Below, piece by piece: positions 28,516-40,586 of a stretch of 64,000 nucleotides of DNA; the stretch's first letter is position 1, and each line of letters opens with the position of its first letter. Under the pieces are notes generated by a model, which was given only the letters and a program-made list of their open reading frames with translations, made no database searches and had not been told where the DNA came from. This DNA is from Amblyomma americanum. Taxonomy: Eukaryota > Arthropoda > Arachnida > Ixodida > Ixodidae. The stretch is taken from assembly GCF_052857255.1 (NCBI RefSeq), contig NC_135500.1, positions 52,105,272 to 52,169,271 of the forward strand, given 5' to 3'. A program made the translations under genes and the position numbers.

Positions 28516-29884
28516 AAAGGTAACATCTGCGGTTGTTCGGATGTGATCTCTAAGTCTGCTGAGCTCAGGGATGTAATCACTTGAAGCTGGAGTGGCTAAC
28601 GCTCTTAAGTCGCGGCTCTTAGAGGACGAAGAGAAGAAAGGAATAAAGGTGGCGTAGTGGAGGGCTCTGGGGATCTTCAAAGAGGCTGCGAAACACCGCT
28701 TGAACGGATGCCGGTTACACTTCAGCTGGATTCTTTGTCACACAGATGCTGACTCAAAGAGAATTACGAGAATGGATGCATAGGAGCGGCAGTTATTCAA
28801 TGAAGACATTCAAAATACAAGCAAACAAACTGATGCCCTCAACTCGATTTTCGCGCAGCTTGCCATTCCAATTTCACTCTCCCAGTGACGACACTTACTG
28901 CGACCAATCAAAACAGTATCTGAGCACGCGGCAGACGTTTGCACTCCATGGTTGCCTGGTCTCTGTAACTCGTTCATGCCAACGCTGGCAGCGCCGTTTG
29001 CATGGTTACAACAACCATGTGAAAGCCCAGCTGACCCAGCGATACTTCATCGTCCCGTCGACGGCACAGAAGGGAACACTGACAGTGACGTCCCCTTACT
29101 TAAGAATCCGAACTCGAGCGCGAGATACTGCGACGGTGTGAAAACCTGCGCAAGATATCAGACACATTTAATTAGAATAGCGCGTACCGCTACTGCTAAC
29201 CGCCAGCCATCGCTCGTCGCTCCTAGCGCGCTGGTTGATCACGGCGAGCAAGGCGCGCGCGCGCGCGCGCTGTTGACGGGAAGGTGGCGCCATCTGGCGG
29301 CGCCGCCCGGAGATTCTCCACAAACTGACGATGCGCACTGCCTACTAAATGTGAAACGAACGCATCCTTCCTTGGCACCAAAACTAGCGCTTAAAGAGTG
29401 CAATGGCTCGATCTGATCGGTTCCGCAAAGCAGCTCTCAGAAACAAGAGTAGCCATAAGTGTTGATTGCTATGTCGCAGGATGTTCACAGAGAGGCGCAA
29501 AGTCCTTCGATGCAAAAAGTAGCCACAGCCTCTGGTGGCGTATTTTTGTTTTACTTCCTTTACAGGGCTTTTATATAGGGCAAACAAATTGGTTTTATTA
29601 ATGTAATCTAAAACACAAAGACTTGACAAAACGTATCTCTAGCTCTTGACACAGTTTGCAGTATATTTACTTTTAGCCAAATCATCAAGCTCCCACTAAG
29701 TAATGTCATATCCGTTGCTAACAACCGCCACTTTATGGTGATGCCGTCAGCGCCACGAATTTTTTTCTGCGAGCTAATTAAAATATCAAATACCACAGTA
29801 TACGCGGTACAGCCGATGCTAATAGCATCACTATAAATCATTCTATGCAACCAACAGAAAAAACAATGCACTGAACATGGGCTT
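28516..29884. other. interval without recognised genes
   Basis: I see no coding pattern here. There is a weak SINE-like scrap at about 28645-28685 (GGCGTAGTGGAGGGCTCTGG), a (GC)n run at 29249-29268 and a GGCGCC-rich stretch near 29287-29305. ORFs at 28746-29416 show no family motif. Confidence 0.6.
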
Positions 29885-30004
29885 CTGTGCTCCTTTAACA
29901 TGCACTGATATCGCACAGCACATGGGCGCCTAAGCGCTTTGCCTCCATCGAAACGCGGCCGCCGTGGTCGTGTTCGAACTGGGGTAGTCCGGTCATTCAG
30001 TGAG
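29885..30004 (-). mobile_element. SINE family 1 fragment (head half)
   Basis: Minus-strand middle block (TAACATGCACTGATATCGCACAG) and tRNA-like head with a degenerate B box (TTCGAACTGGG). The tail is missing. Confidence 0.7.
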
Positions 30005-30432
30005 TGGACGTAATCATTCCCTTCGCGTGGCGACGCCAGCGAGCCAGAATACGGGGCATATACGCCGCATGGTCGAGGGGTTTATTGGCGATCTGGGAAC
30101 TGTAGAAGGCCTATTTCCCAAAAATCAGTGCGGAAAAGTGCCCTCGCAGAGGCGTCAGAGGAGGATGGCTTGCAGAGGCTAAGCGCGTGACGTCATGTTC
30201 CCTCCTAGTTTTTAGAGCGAAAGCTTTACTGGCCGCGAACTTGCGATTTCGCCGTGGCGGTGCTCCGAGGAGGCACGTGACATCACAACGCGCGCCTCGC
30301 CGCGGATATTTCTCTTTCTCTTGCTCCCTATTCACTACTGCGCATGCGCCACTAGTAGCACCAAGCCACAGGTGTTCCGCCGCTGCACAGCACCGCGCCT
30401 TTCCTCAAAATCCAACTTTCAGTTTTAAGTTT
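30005..30432. other. GC-rich interval, nothing recognised
   Basis: About 430 bases with several chance ORFs and no family motif. Confidence 0.5.
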
Positions 30433-30545
30433 CCTGTTTATTACTTCCCTCCCTCCTTTATCCCTTCCTTTACGTCGCGGTTCGGGTGTAAGCCAAGATA
30501 TGTGAGACGGTTACTGTGCCATCTCCTTTCGTCCAAAACCAAACA
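30433..30545 (+). mobile_element. SINE family 1 fragment (tail half)
   Basis: Plus-strand tail: CCCTCCTTTATCCCTTCC, then a GATATGTGAGACGG motif and CATCTCCTTTCGTCC. Head and middle are absent. Confidence 0.7.
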
Positions 30546-30949
30546 AAGCAAGTGAGCCGAAGGCGTTCATAGAGGGCGTTGACAACTTTGGAAAAGGCCG
30601 TTCATTTTCACGAAAGGAAAGGCGCACAACCAGCTCCGTGGGTCAGCGGAGACCTCAATCTCGGTTTCATGTACGTGGCGTTGGTGTCCAACTGCAAAAG
30701 CCGGCTTTGATTGCGGTCCGCACACTGGATAGGCAGCGCACCCTCCCTGCCACCATGGGAGGTGGCACGCAGTTAATGATTGATCGCGACAGATTGATCA
30801 CCAAATGAACGCGGCGGCCTAGCTATGGCTGCAGTGCCGCATGTCAGCCACAACGCTGTCAGCGCTAACGCATTTAGGTTACATCTCTCTCTCACCACCG
30901 CCACATGTATCAAAGCACGAATGAGGCGTCCACATATCCAGGGAGCCAG

Positions 30950-31076
30950 TTATGCGCCCTTCCTTTGCTCAAAGCCATCGCCGCCTAGAACATAACGCCA
31001 ACGCCATGAACACAGTGAACGCCGAAATCTTTCGCTTTGAGTATCCTGGATTAGCTGAGCTGATCCACATTAATTT
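30950..31076. repeat. dispersed repeat, copy 1
   Basis: This ~125-bp stretch is like 61627-61775: both have GCGCCCTTCCTTT, then CATGAACACAGTGAAC (ATGAACACAGTGAACT in copy 2), TATCCTGGATTA and a T-rich end. Identity by eye is about 75-80%. No ORF of known type. Confidence 0.7.
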
Positions 31077-31489
31077 TTTTTCTTTCTCCATGGTAGCAAA
31101 TGTTCGCCGCACGCCATCGCCTCGCCGGTCTCCTCGCAGCGCCGCGCGTGACATCATCACTTATCTATGCGCCTCACTGCGCATGCGCTTTGCTCAGTGG
31201 CTGCACCGCGGCGGCATGAGCGGAGCGGCCGCTCGCATTGGGAAAAGCGCAATGGTAGAAGAAGGCGTGGCTGGTGGAAAGTGAAGGCGCTTGGCGAGAC
31301 GTTCTTCACGTACCTCGGGCGTCTACACTCTTAAAAATAAAAGTGCAAGAGAGGGATAAGAAAGGGGTAACTTCAAATTTTACCCCTTCTCGGCACTCAT
31401 GGAATAACTTTGCCCCCTTGAAATACCTGCTGCGAGACGTTTAGTCTGTTTCGTGAAAGTTGCACCTGTTTTATTACTTTTTCATGGTG
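31077..31489. other. interval without recognised genes
   Basis: GC-rich to 31200, then a CTCTTAAAAATAAAAGTG stretch and a GGGGTAAC...TTACCCC short inverted pair near 31357-31386. No gene seen. Confidence 0.5.
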
Positions 31490-33328
31490 GGTGGAATAGC
31501 GCGAACAGACGAAAGACGAGAAGAGAAGACACAGACAAGCGCTGACTCGGAACTAATGATTTTATTAAGAACATACATTTTATATTAAAAAAATGTGATA
31601 TATTAGGCACATAGCAATTGCATTGGCACTTTTCAATGGTTATCTTGCTGAATTCATTGGTTGCATCATGAATTATATAAAAAATAAAACTCCTTATCAA
31701 CAAGAATAAAGGAAGGCTGGCTCACACATTCCGCTTGTCTTTTCCGAATGAAATATGCCTCCATTATTTCCCTGGTTGTTTTTTCTTTATGGCGAAACAA
31801 AATCTTTGTTTTGGTGACCATGGGGCGGCATTTTTTCTTTTTCTCCTGTTTTCCGCACTCTCGGCAGTGATCTTTCAAATGGGAATAACTTGAATCCGAG
31901 AGCGAATTCAAGTGTTCCCGCAACCGAATATTAATGCAACAGCCGGTTTGGCCTATGTAAACTTTCTTGCAAGAGAGTGGAAGCTCATAAACGACTGAAC
32001 ATGCGCAATCGACCAACCGTGACCTGTGCGCCACTTGGCAATGGAACGGGCTAGCTCTTTTTATATGTTCGTGGCGAGTTCTAATGGCTAGGCATAGCCC
32101 ACTCAACTTATACGGCGCCGAAAAAACAACGTCTACTTTGAAACGACCAGCCACATTTTTCAAATTGTGCTCTATCTTGTGTGCATATGGAATAACAGCT
32201 AGAATCTTATGTGACCTTTCATTTTTTGGTTTCACAAATTCTGCCCTTACCAATCTCAAAAGGTTTTCACAAGTTAATGAAATAACAATGTCTGGAAAAC
32301 CTGCGCTTTTTAGCCTACGTACTTGTGACAGCACACTATCTGTAACGCAATGGTGACATGAACGCTGAAGGCTAGAGCGAATGCAAGACATAGCAATTCC
32401 ATTTTTTACAATCTTCGAGTGCCCGGATGAATAGTTTAATACAGGTTTTTGGGACCTTGGTGAATACTCCCAACACACATCGTCATTTTTGAAAAACAAT
32501 TTGAGGCTCAAAAACTGGAGAGCATCGTTTGATGGAACCTCAAAACTGAATGACAACCGCTTAGCATTCTCGCGAAAGAGCTTCAATATGTCCACTAGCC
32601 TCCTGCTGAAGTTTTCTTTCTCAACCAGTACCAGAAAATCGTCTATAAATCTGAAAATGCGTATCACCAGTCCATCGATGTGTTTGTCAATAGCTCTATC
32701 CACTTGACCTAGGAATATATTGCTTAATGTGGGCGCCACCTTCGATCCAATAGATATGCCTTTTTTTAGACATACACTTCATCTCGCCGCCCAACGTATG
32801 TCAACTTTAAATAAAACGACAATATTTCAAGAAAGGTCTCGACAGATACCCGCATTGACCCATAAAACGCACTTCATCATTTCCTTCAGCGATGCACTTT
32901 TTGACTGCTTTCAACATTCCTTTTTGAGGCAGAGAATAATGTAGGTCTTCAATGTCGACACTGAAGCCTGAACACAATCCCGGATTGCTAAGCTTTAGGA
33001 ACTGGGTCAACCTATCTGTCTTATCAACCACAAATGGATCGTTCACAGTTAACTTTGAAAGATGCTTTTGCAAGTAACTTGATACAGAGTATTGCCAAGT
33101 GCCTGCTTCAGAAACGATGGCTCTGAAAGGAATGTTGCTTTTGTGAGTTTTTGCAGAGAAAAACAAATCTAACTTATCACCTTTCATTTTCAGTGTAGTC
33201 GTCGCCAAAGACCCGAGATTACATTCGTTTAGCATTGAAACGGCCCGCTCTTTTACACCACTGCAATCCACATTAACTCGTTTGAAGCACTTCTCAACGG
33301 CTTCCAAGGCCTTTTTTGCATAGATGCC
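31490..33328 (-). mobile_element. Penelope-like element, minus-strand copy of a head-to-head pair
   Basis: Read from 33328 downward, this holds most of a PLE reverse transcriptase, the GIY-YIG domain and a tail. The part 32866-31490 is an inverted duplicate of 33329-34640. Its 5' end abuts the 5' end of the plus-strand copy at about 33328/33329. The homologous tails end in CCACCCACCATGAA. Confidence 0.85.
31666..33328 (-). pseudogene. PLE reverse transcriptase and GIY-YIG nuclease, nearly complete
   Basis: The N-terminal frame (from about 33320) has LDLFFSAKTHKSNIPFRAIVS and GFSVDIEDLHYSLP with the first catalytic Asp. After a disturbed stretch (32766-32860) the 357-residue frame 31666-32739 has APTLSNIFLGQ, FRFIDDFLVLVEK with the catalytic Asp pair (as IDD), and LQFLSLKLFF. 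The C-terminal GIY-YIG domain has CSVVYELPLSCKKVYIGQTG, IRLREH and a conserved Glu in REIMEAYFI, with an HCREC Cys/His group between. The frame breaks between GQCG and KKGISIGSK are a stop and a 1-base shift. Few changes separate it from a working gene. Confidence 0.85.
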
Positions 33329-34690
33329 TTGGGTCAATGCGGGGTATCTGTCGAAACCTTTCTTGAAATATTGTCGTTTTATTTGAAGTCCACTTACGTT
33401 GGGCGGCGAGATGAAGTGTATGTCCAAAAAAGGGCGTATGTATTGGATCGAAGGTGGCGCCCACATTAAGCAATATTTTCCTAGGTCAAGTTGATAGAGC
33501 TATTAACAAACACATCGATGGACTGGCGATACGCATTTTCAGATTTGTAGACGATTTTCTGGTACTGGTTGAGAAATAAAACTTCAGCAGGAGGCTAGTG
33601 GACATATTGAAGCTCTTTCGCGAGAATGCTAAGTGGTTGTCATTCAGTTTTGAGGTTCCATCAAACGATGCTCTCCAGTTTTTAAGCCTCAAATTGTTTT
33701 TCAAAAATGACCCCCCGTGTTGGGAGTATTCACCAAGGTCCCAAAAACCTGTATTAAACTATTCATCCGGGCACTCGAAGATTGTAAAAAATGGAATAGC
33801 TATGTCTTGCATTCGCTCTAGCCTTCAGCATTCATGTCACCATTGCGTTACAGATAGTGTGCTGTCACAAGTACGTAGGCTAAAAAGCGCAGGTTTTCCA
33901 GACATTGTTATTTCATCAACTTGTGAAAAACTTTTGAGAGTGGTAAGGGCAGGATTTGTGAAACCAATAAATGAAAGGTCACATAAGAATCTAGCTAGCT
34001 GTTATTCCATATGCACACAAGATAGCGCACAATTTGAAAAATATGGCTGGTCGTTTCGAAGTAGACGTTGTTTTTTCGGCGCCGTATAAGTTGAGTGGGC
34101 TATGCCGAGCCATTAGCAATCGCCGCGAACATATAAAAAGAGCTAGCTCGTTCCATTGCCAAGTGGCGCACAGGTCACGGTTGGTCGATTGCGCATGTTC
34201 AGTCGTTTATGAGCTTCCACTCTCTTGCAAGAAAGTTTACATAGGCCAAACCGGCCGTTGCATTAGTATTCGGATGCGGTAACACTTGAATTCGCTCTCG
34301 GATTCAAGTTATTCCCTTTTGAAAGATCACTGCCGAGAGTGCGGAAAACAGGAGAAAAAGAAAAAATGCCTCCCCATGGTCACCAATACAAATATTTTGT
34401 TTCGCCTTAAAGAAAAAACAACCAGGGAAATAATGGATGTATATTTCATTCGGAAAATAGATAATTCATGATGTAACCATTGAATTCAGCGAGATAACCA
34501 TTGAAAAGTGCCAATGCAATTGCTGTGTGCCTGATATATCACGTGTTTTTTTAATATAAAATGTATGTTCTTAATAAAATCATTAGTTGCGAGTCAGCGC
34601 TTGCCTGTGTCTTCTCTTCTCGTCTTTCGTCTGTTCGCGCTGTTCCACCCACCATGAACTGTTACCAACTAACCCAACATTCCATCCTTC
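33329..34690 (+). pseudogene. Penelope-like element, plus-strand 5'-truncated copy
   Basis: It starts within the reverse transcriptase, at the segment before GISIGSKVAP, and continues through FVDDFLVLVEK (near 33541-33575, followed by a stop), then LQFLSLKLFF and the GIY-YIG domain (SVVYELPLSCKKVYIGQTG, 34197-34255), which ends at an early stop at 34280. The tail contains CACCCACCATGAACTG and ACCAACTAACCC, typical PLE ends. It is roughly 90% like the minus-strand arm by eye. Confidence 0.85.
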
Positions 34691-37600
34691 TTCAGTGTAT
34701 TACTTTTTGTCACTGTTGAGAACTGTGTTTCGTTTTTTATGCCAAATATGGCGGAAAAAATGCTTCCGGGAATTTCTCCTGGAGGGCACTTTGGGTTTGG
34801 TGACTGAAATGTTGGAGGCTAAAGCAATACTGCGGCATTGTTTGCACTTGCGCAGTATCTCCATGCTAGAGGGTTCTTTTTACTGAAATGCGCAGTTTTC
34901 TTTTTTCTTCAGAAGTAAACTCTGAAGCGCGGCACTTGTAGTTGATCAAAAAGACATCTTTTTTCTATGTTAAAGTTAAAGCAAGATGTCTTATAAGAAG
35001 AAAAAGCTTTTTATAGAAGCTTTGCTGTTTATATCCTCCCAGAGTTGCTGATCATGACTTATCACTCTAGGAGTAATTTTTCTTTAGCAACGAAACTGCA
35101 AACGATGAAAATGACGGATCTTTTTTATGGTGGGATGCTCAAAGAGGCAGCAAGAAGAAATACATGTATGAGAGGTCAGGATTGATTTCCGCAACCTTCG
35201 TTTTTTAAACTTGCATGGATCAAGGTTTTTGTATTCCTTCATTCCTCAAATACGATGTATCCCATTATTGTACTTATAGCTTTAAGATGGTGCCGTGACC
35301 AACGTTGCTTGTAAAGCACGCGGATGAGGGCAGTTGCATGAACGCGACCTTGAAGCAAGTTGTTCTTAGGCGGTGAGGACCCTCAGCGATGTAAAGCTGG
35401 ACCCTCGTGGTAGTACGCGGGACGCGTTTATACTCCGACGCAACGCGCGCCCGCGGCACGGCGACGTCACGTTTGTCACAGCGAGACCCTCTACGCTCCA
35501 AAGCCGCTTGACCGCCGACGCGTTCGGCGCGTTCGGCGCACCCCGACCACACCAGCGGCAACTAGGAGCATGCGTCGATTTCGCTCCGAGCGCGGCAGCT
35601 TCCGCCGGCCCGGCCAAACCGGTTCCGCTTCTTGTCGGGGCGGCGTTTTCCAGTTTTCCAAAAGTGATGGAAACCGTCTGGAGCTCAGGTTTGCACAGAT
35701 TAAGGTGATTACCCCTCTCTATTTCTGAAAAGATTACAATGGAGGGCGACTGGCTCATCTCTCTTCACGCTAACCCCGGTTGTGGGTAGAGCAGGAACTG
35801 AAAACCAGTCTGTGATTGAGGGTGTTTGTCGGAAAGCAACTTCTTGTAAGTCAGTTTTTCTGGAATTTTGACAGTTGAAACGAAAAATTCTTCTTCACAT
35901 ACAGCCTTTTAACATTCCTGCTCTGCCAACAGAGATAAGGTGAGTCAATCGCCTTCCATTTTTATTATTTTTATAAAAGAAGAGAGAGTGACGCCCCTTA
36001 TTAATCTCAGTGAACCTGAAGCCAAGCAGGTTACCACCAACTTTCGAGATCGAGTGTAAAGGGTGGTTCACACTCAACCCATTCGGCGAATAGAGCGAAC
36101 AGCCGCGCGGCGCTGCGAAGCGTTTCGCGAGCTTTCGTTTCACATTAGTCGCCGCTGAGCGTTTCCCACCGCTACAGTGGTAGAATTCCAGCCACTGTAC
36201 CACCGCTGCGAAAACCAATGTTGTTGGCAAAAGATATGCGCTTGCAACCGGTTTTGCTGGCCTGCAAACACAAAAAAAGAGTAATATATCAGCACAATTC
36301 TGTCGGTTATTTTCACAGTTTATTTGAATAAATATAAATTTTGAGCTTTAAGCATTCAACACCACTTTATATAATTTATTTTTTAAACAAAATGTTCTAC
36401 GTGCGGCGTACAAACAGAAACACTTGTTTATGGTCATACTTTTTTGAACGAGGCCTCTACTGGTCACGTGGCAACGCTGAGCCGTCATTGGTTGAGATGC
36501 GGTGCAGCCGCGTCGCCGCCGCGAAAATTTCCAACTCGTTTGAACCTCTCCACTCCAGCCACTGCAGCTTCCTCCGTCGCTTGAGAGAGGGTGTACGCGC
36601 CGCGGCGGCGGGATTCGCGAGCGGTTCCCTTGCATGTGATGATGGGAAACAGGCTCTAAGGGCAGTTGCCGAAGGGTACTATGGTGCACTATTGTACCTG
36701 TCTCGACCTATTTCTCACGTTCGCAGCCATGCTCTGCACACAAAAGGAGAGAGAGCAAGTATTTATTGGGGATAAACTAGATACCAGTGCTGGTACAGGA
36801 GGCGAACTTGGCGCCCTATAGATTCTGTATAAATTTTGGATTCACTGGAACTTTTAGCTATTCATTGTGTCTTTTCAACAACTTCCCTCTCATACAGATA
36901 AAAAAGCATCTTTCCTCTTCCTTTTCGAACAAGAATGCGGAAATGTGAACAAGGGTTTTCTTTTGAAGAACGTGTGCTATATTGGAGAGGGTGCTACTAT
37001 TCTGCAAGTTGTAAACTGACCACTTGCGGATACAAGTAAGTCATCTTTTCTGGAAAGCTTGTTTTCCAACTAAAGGGTTTCGAACCCAAACGACACACTC
37101 ACATTCTTCTTGAGAAGGAATACTCGGGACGGTCGCACGCTGTCTGCAGCAAGAGGCTAGGCAGGGAGAGGAAAATGCCTTCGTTGCCGTTACGTGGTGT
37201 GTGGGTTGTTCATTGTTCGGGCTACAGGTTCAGAGGGGTGAATGGAGCAAGTTAGAGCGCCGGAAGTTAAAGCGCAGGCGCGATGAATTTTAGCGCCAAC
37301 TACAAAAAGCAGCGAAGCCAGCAATATGGCGGTACATGGAAACGTGTATAGCAAGAAGGAAAAGAGTAAGAAGGGCTTTAGGAGGAGAGAAAAATCATGA
37401 ATGAGAAGTGCACCCTTCCTTGCTTTTGAAAAACATCTCTCCTATTGCTGACATGCTGACTTGGAGTTCCTTTAGAATGCCGGCCTTTTGAAATGTGCTG
37501 CTTTGATGGAAGCTCCTCTCCCGATCTTTTCACACTGAACCCCTCTCTGGGAGGTAACAGACGAGTTGGTACCTTCTTATTGGCTTTGTCCTATATCTCG

Positions 37601-39346
37601 CTGCATGTTTCATTAGCTTCCAGTTCCTGCATCCATAGTATTCTTCTCAATGCAGTTTTCACCAATGTCCTAGAGGCCGCCGCCTATTGGGAAAAATTAC
37701 GGTGGTGAGAGGCAATGCGTTTTCCATAATCCGCTTATCGCCAACCTTTTTCCGCGCACGCAGCGGAAGGTAGCTTGTGCGACCAAAACTGACTCCCATG
37801 ACGTCACAGCTTCTTAAAAAAACAAAATGAGGCTTTTTTCGCATGCATTTAACTGGCTTCCGTCTTTTTAACACCTGTATTCTTCTAACGAATATTTCTA
37901 ATAATATTGAAGCATATTTCCTTGCTTTTCATAATCTCGTCCAAGCTGATGTCCGTGGAAACCACTTTACAAGGAACTACATCACGAGAGCGTCACCAAC
38001 ACATTGAGATGCTGTTCAAGAGTATCAAAACGTAGTTCAACAGAGTTGGCCCTCGTTGCAGAAACTGCTTTATCTTAATAAAAGTGGTGAACACGAATTA
38101 AAAGTAGATCGATGCAACGCAAATTTTTCCGTTGCTGTTCATCGCGTTTGCGAGAAGCTTTCAGAGCGATGGATTCGGATAACAGCAGGAGACAGAGTTC
38201 AATCGAGACAGTTTGAGTAGCCTCCGATTTGCTTAGGACATAACAGCCCATGGTTGAACGCCCGTATAAGCACTGAGCACAGAAGGTTCGCAGCAAAACT
38301 ATATGAGAATAAAAGTTATTATCAACTGGCCGGGAATGGCAGAAAAATTGCACAGCCGCAGCTGGAGAGCACTGACAGGCACTCTAAGGCTATGCCTGGC
38401 AACAAATCTTGCCACACCTCGATCAAAAACTTCGACGTTAACGAAAAGGCTTGAAATTAAGATGTGGAAAACAAAGATGTCTGTTTGAGTGTTTTAAGGC
38501 GTGCGGCAATCTGGACACATTTACCAGACATAGAGTATCCGCTATGCATACTTTCAGGTTCTGCACAACGGCATGCAGCTAGTTAAAAGAGCCACGAATT
38601 TTTTTAACACAGCTGCGTCAAACCTTCACTCTGAGAACGCTTTGTGGTTCGTCACGCGTAATATTGGTCCACTCTTCTGAAGCAAGGCAGCCGGATTCGA
38701 GACGGGCTCCCTAGGCACCATTATATGATGTTCGAACACGCACGGACCGTTTCCATTAATGGCAGTGTTATTATGTGCAAACCCGCGGGCGCGTTTTTTA
38801 ACTGCGTAAAATTTCGGGCTGATGTTTTTGTATTTAAAACAGCGCTTTAAACACCAGTTTTCGTATCCTCACACGCATTCTTCGAGCTGAAGCACAAGCC
38901 ATCAAATAGCATGGAATAAATTTTAACGCAGCAGCATCTCTCCAAAATTCGGCACAGGCAACCAGCTTCCAGGCGCGCTCTGTAATATGCTGGGCGATAA
39001 CTCGTTTCTCATAAAAATAAATCGGAAACTTCTTTTAGCAACGATGAGCCAGACCGTCACGTAGTACTATTTTAAATCATATATTTCAGGGTACTTAGAA
39101 AAAGATGAGCACTTTTCTACACCTATTTTTGTTTCGCAGCTATATAGTAAAGTCCGAAAATGGCAATATTTAGGCCATTTCCTTGACGCTGCTATCTTTA
39201 TTGGCCGGAGCACGCTGTGAACATCGAAGGTTAATAGTGTAAAGCTGAAGCTGTTAATAGCGCAGATTTGTAGTTTTCTCGTGGTGGAACGTTAAAAGGC
39301 AGTTCCGACTGTGGCTTTGCGGCACCAGTAAATTCCGGAAGTATAC
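34691..39346. other. 4.6-kb interval without recognised genes
   Basis: AT-rich with a GC-rich island at about 35400-35640. No ORF shows a known family and I found no SINE or LINE motif. A short inverted motif (ACAGTGG...CCACTGT) lies near 36174-36202. Host non-coding DNA or old, unrecognisable repeats are both possible. Confidence 0.5.
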
Positions 39347-39680
39347 CTTGTACATCTTTGAAAACTTGCGAAAGCGCTGCGACAGGGGACACATAGGAAA
39401 AGACACGAAGGACAAGTGCTACTATCAACTGAAGTTGATTGAAAAAAAAGACACAAGGTTCAAAGCTCACACAAGGTAGCCAGCAGCGCAAGCGCCTTCC
39501 CCCAAAATGACAAAACGAATCACTGTGTTGAACCAAGATACCGAATAGTATCTGATATGCCGAATAGTACCGAATATACTGAATAATACCGAATAGTAGT
39601 TGATAGTAGCGCTTGTCCTTCGTGTCTTTCTCTATGTGCTCTTGTCGCAGCGCTTTCGAAATTTTTCAAAGATGTACCAA
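39347..39680. repeat. inverted pair of short PLE-like tails
   Basis: The left arm 39350-39429 is the reverse complement of the right arm 39599-39676 with a modest number of changes. The right arm reads TAGTAGCGCTTGTCCTTCG, then GTCGCAGCGCTTTCG and GATGTACCAACTAGC, which is of the PLE 3'-end type. The two tails point outward from a ~170-bp centre that includes CCGAATAGTA repeats (39539-39598). Confidence 0.7.
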
Positions 39681-39689
39681 CTAGCTGAA

Positions 39690-40207
39690 TTGTCCGTGCT
39701 ACCTTGCACATCGTTTCATCGAATCGCATATATATCATAGAATTCGTATATCAAATACAACTTCATTTACTGAAATGATCGCAACTACACCAAATAAACC
39801 TATTTGCTACTTTTGTCACGAAACGCAGAACAGTGGCAGATAGCCTAAGCCATGTTAGGTTATTCAAGCTTACGGCAGGCTAATATGCGAAATAAACTGA
39901 AGAACTCGAGCTAGTTAGAAAGGACTTAATCTAGCTAGCTTCCACGCAGTTTCACTTGCCCACGTGATAAGTGCATATAAGCGTTGCGTTATTTGCTTTG
40001 GAACGTCGGGCCCCCTATGGCACTACAATTGAACTGCAGTTGTTGTAATTGCGTTTTACTTGTGTTTCTCGTTTTCTGGTCTATGTTCTTTTGTGTATGC
40101 ACGTTCTGTACTAATGTGTTTCGAGGGCGGGAGAGGGATGGGGTATGCATGCGTTTTGCAATAAGAATAAAATTGTCGCTGAAATTTTCGTTCACTGTAA
40201 TTCTTCC
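39690..40207. other. interval upstream of LINE, nothing recognised
   Basis: AT-rich to about 40000. An ORF from 39984 runs into LINE ORF1, but its first ~75 residues are hydrophobic and unlike LINE ORF1, so it probably reflects chance openness. Confidence 0.5.
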
Positions 40208-40586
40208 ATGGAATCGATGTCCAGGCGGGTTGTCCGAGCCGTCGTCCAGGCTGAAACAGCTGCCCCAGCCCCGCAACATCAGCAGACGCCGCGCGCTTTC
40301 TTATGCGCAAGCCGTCAGGGGAACACCCCAGCAGCAGCAGCCACCGAACCAACGGCAGCGCCGGCAGCGGCAGCGGCGATCCGGTTGCCCGCCGTCCCGT
40401 ACAGCGCGGCCCGAGCCTGCGGCCGCTTCTCATGGCCAGCCCCCTGACGCACGGGACGCGGAGATCGCGCGCCTAAAGCTGGCGTTGCGCGCCCTCAGCG
40501 CACTTTTCCCGGAGGGCACCGATGGACACCGGGCTTGCTTAGAAGCAGCGGGTGCTCCCGCACAGATAAGCCAGCATGATGGCTAG
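40208..40586 (+). pseudogene. I-clade LINE ORF1, C-terminal part
   Basis: Two frames together give a likely ORF1 end. ATGGAATCGATG at 40208 opens one frame (MESMSRRVVRAVVQAE), and from about 40285 another frame carries ALSYAQAVRGTPQQQQ, a Gln/Arg-rich stretch, and EIARLKLALRALSALF, a short helical end. The frame stops with TAG at 40584-40586, overlapping the ORF2 start (ATGATGGCTAG). No zinc knuckle is seen, so the ORF1 is short or truncated. Confidence 0.6.

Noticed and set aside
28236..28680. Several ORFs of Pro/Ser/His or Asp/Gly/Trp/Met repeats
   Set aside because: They translate the CATC/CGTC microsatellite in different frames.
34691..39346. Host exons in the largest gap
   Set aside because: I looked for ORFs with conserved composition and splice-like borders and could support none.
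39984..40207. Hydrophobic N-terminal extension of LINE ORF1
   Set aside because: The stretch is AT-rich, unlike the GC-rich element, and likely lies upstream of it; the openness is probably chance.
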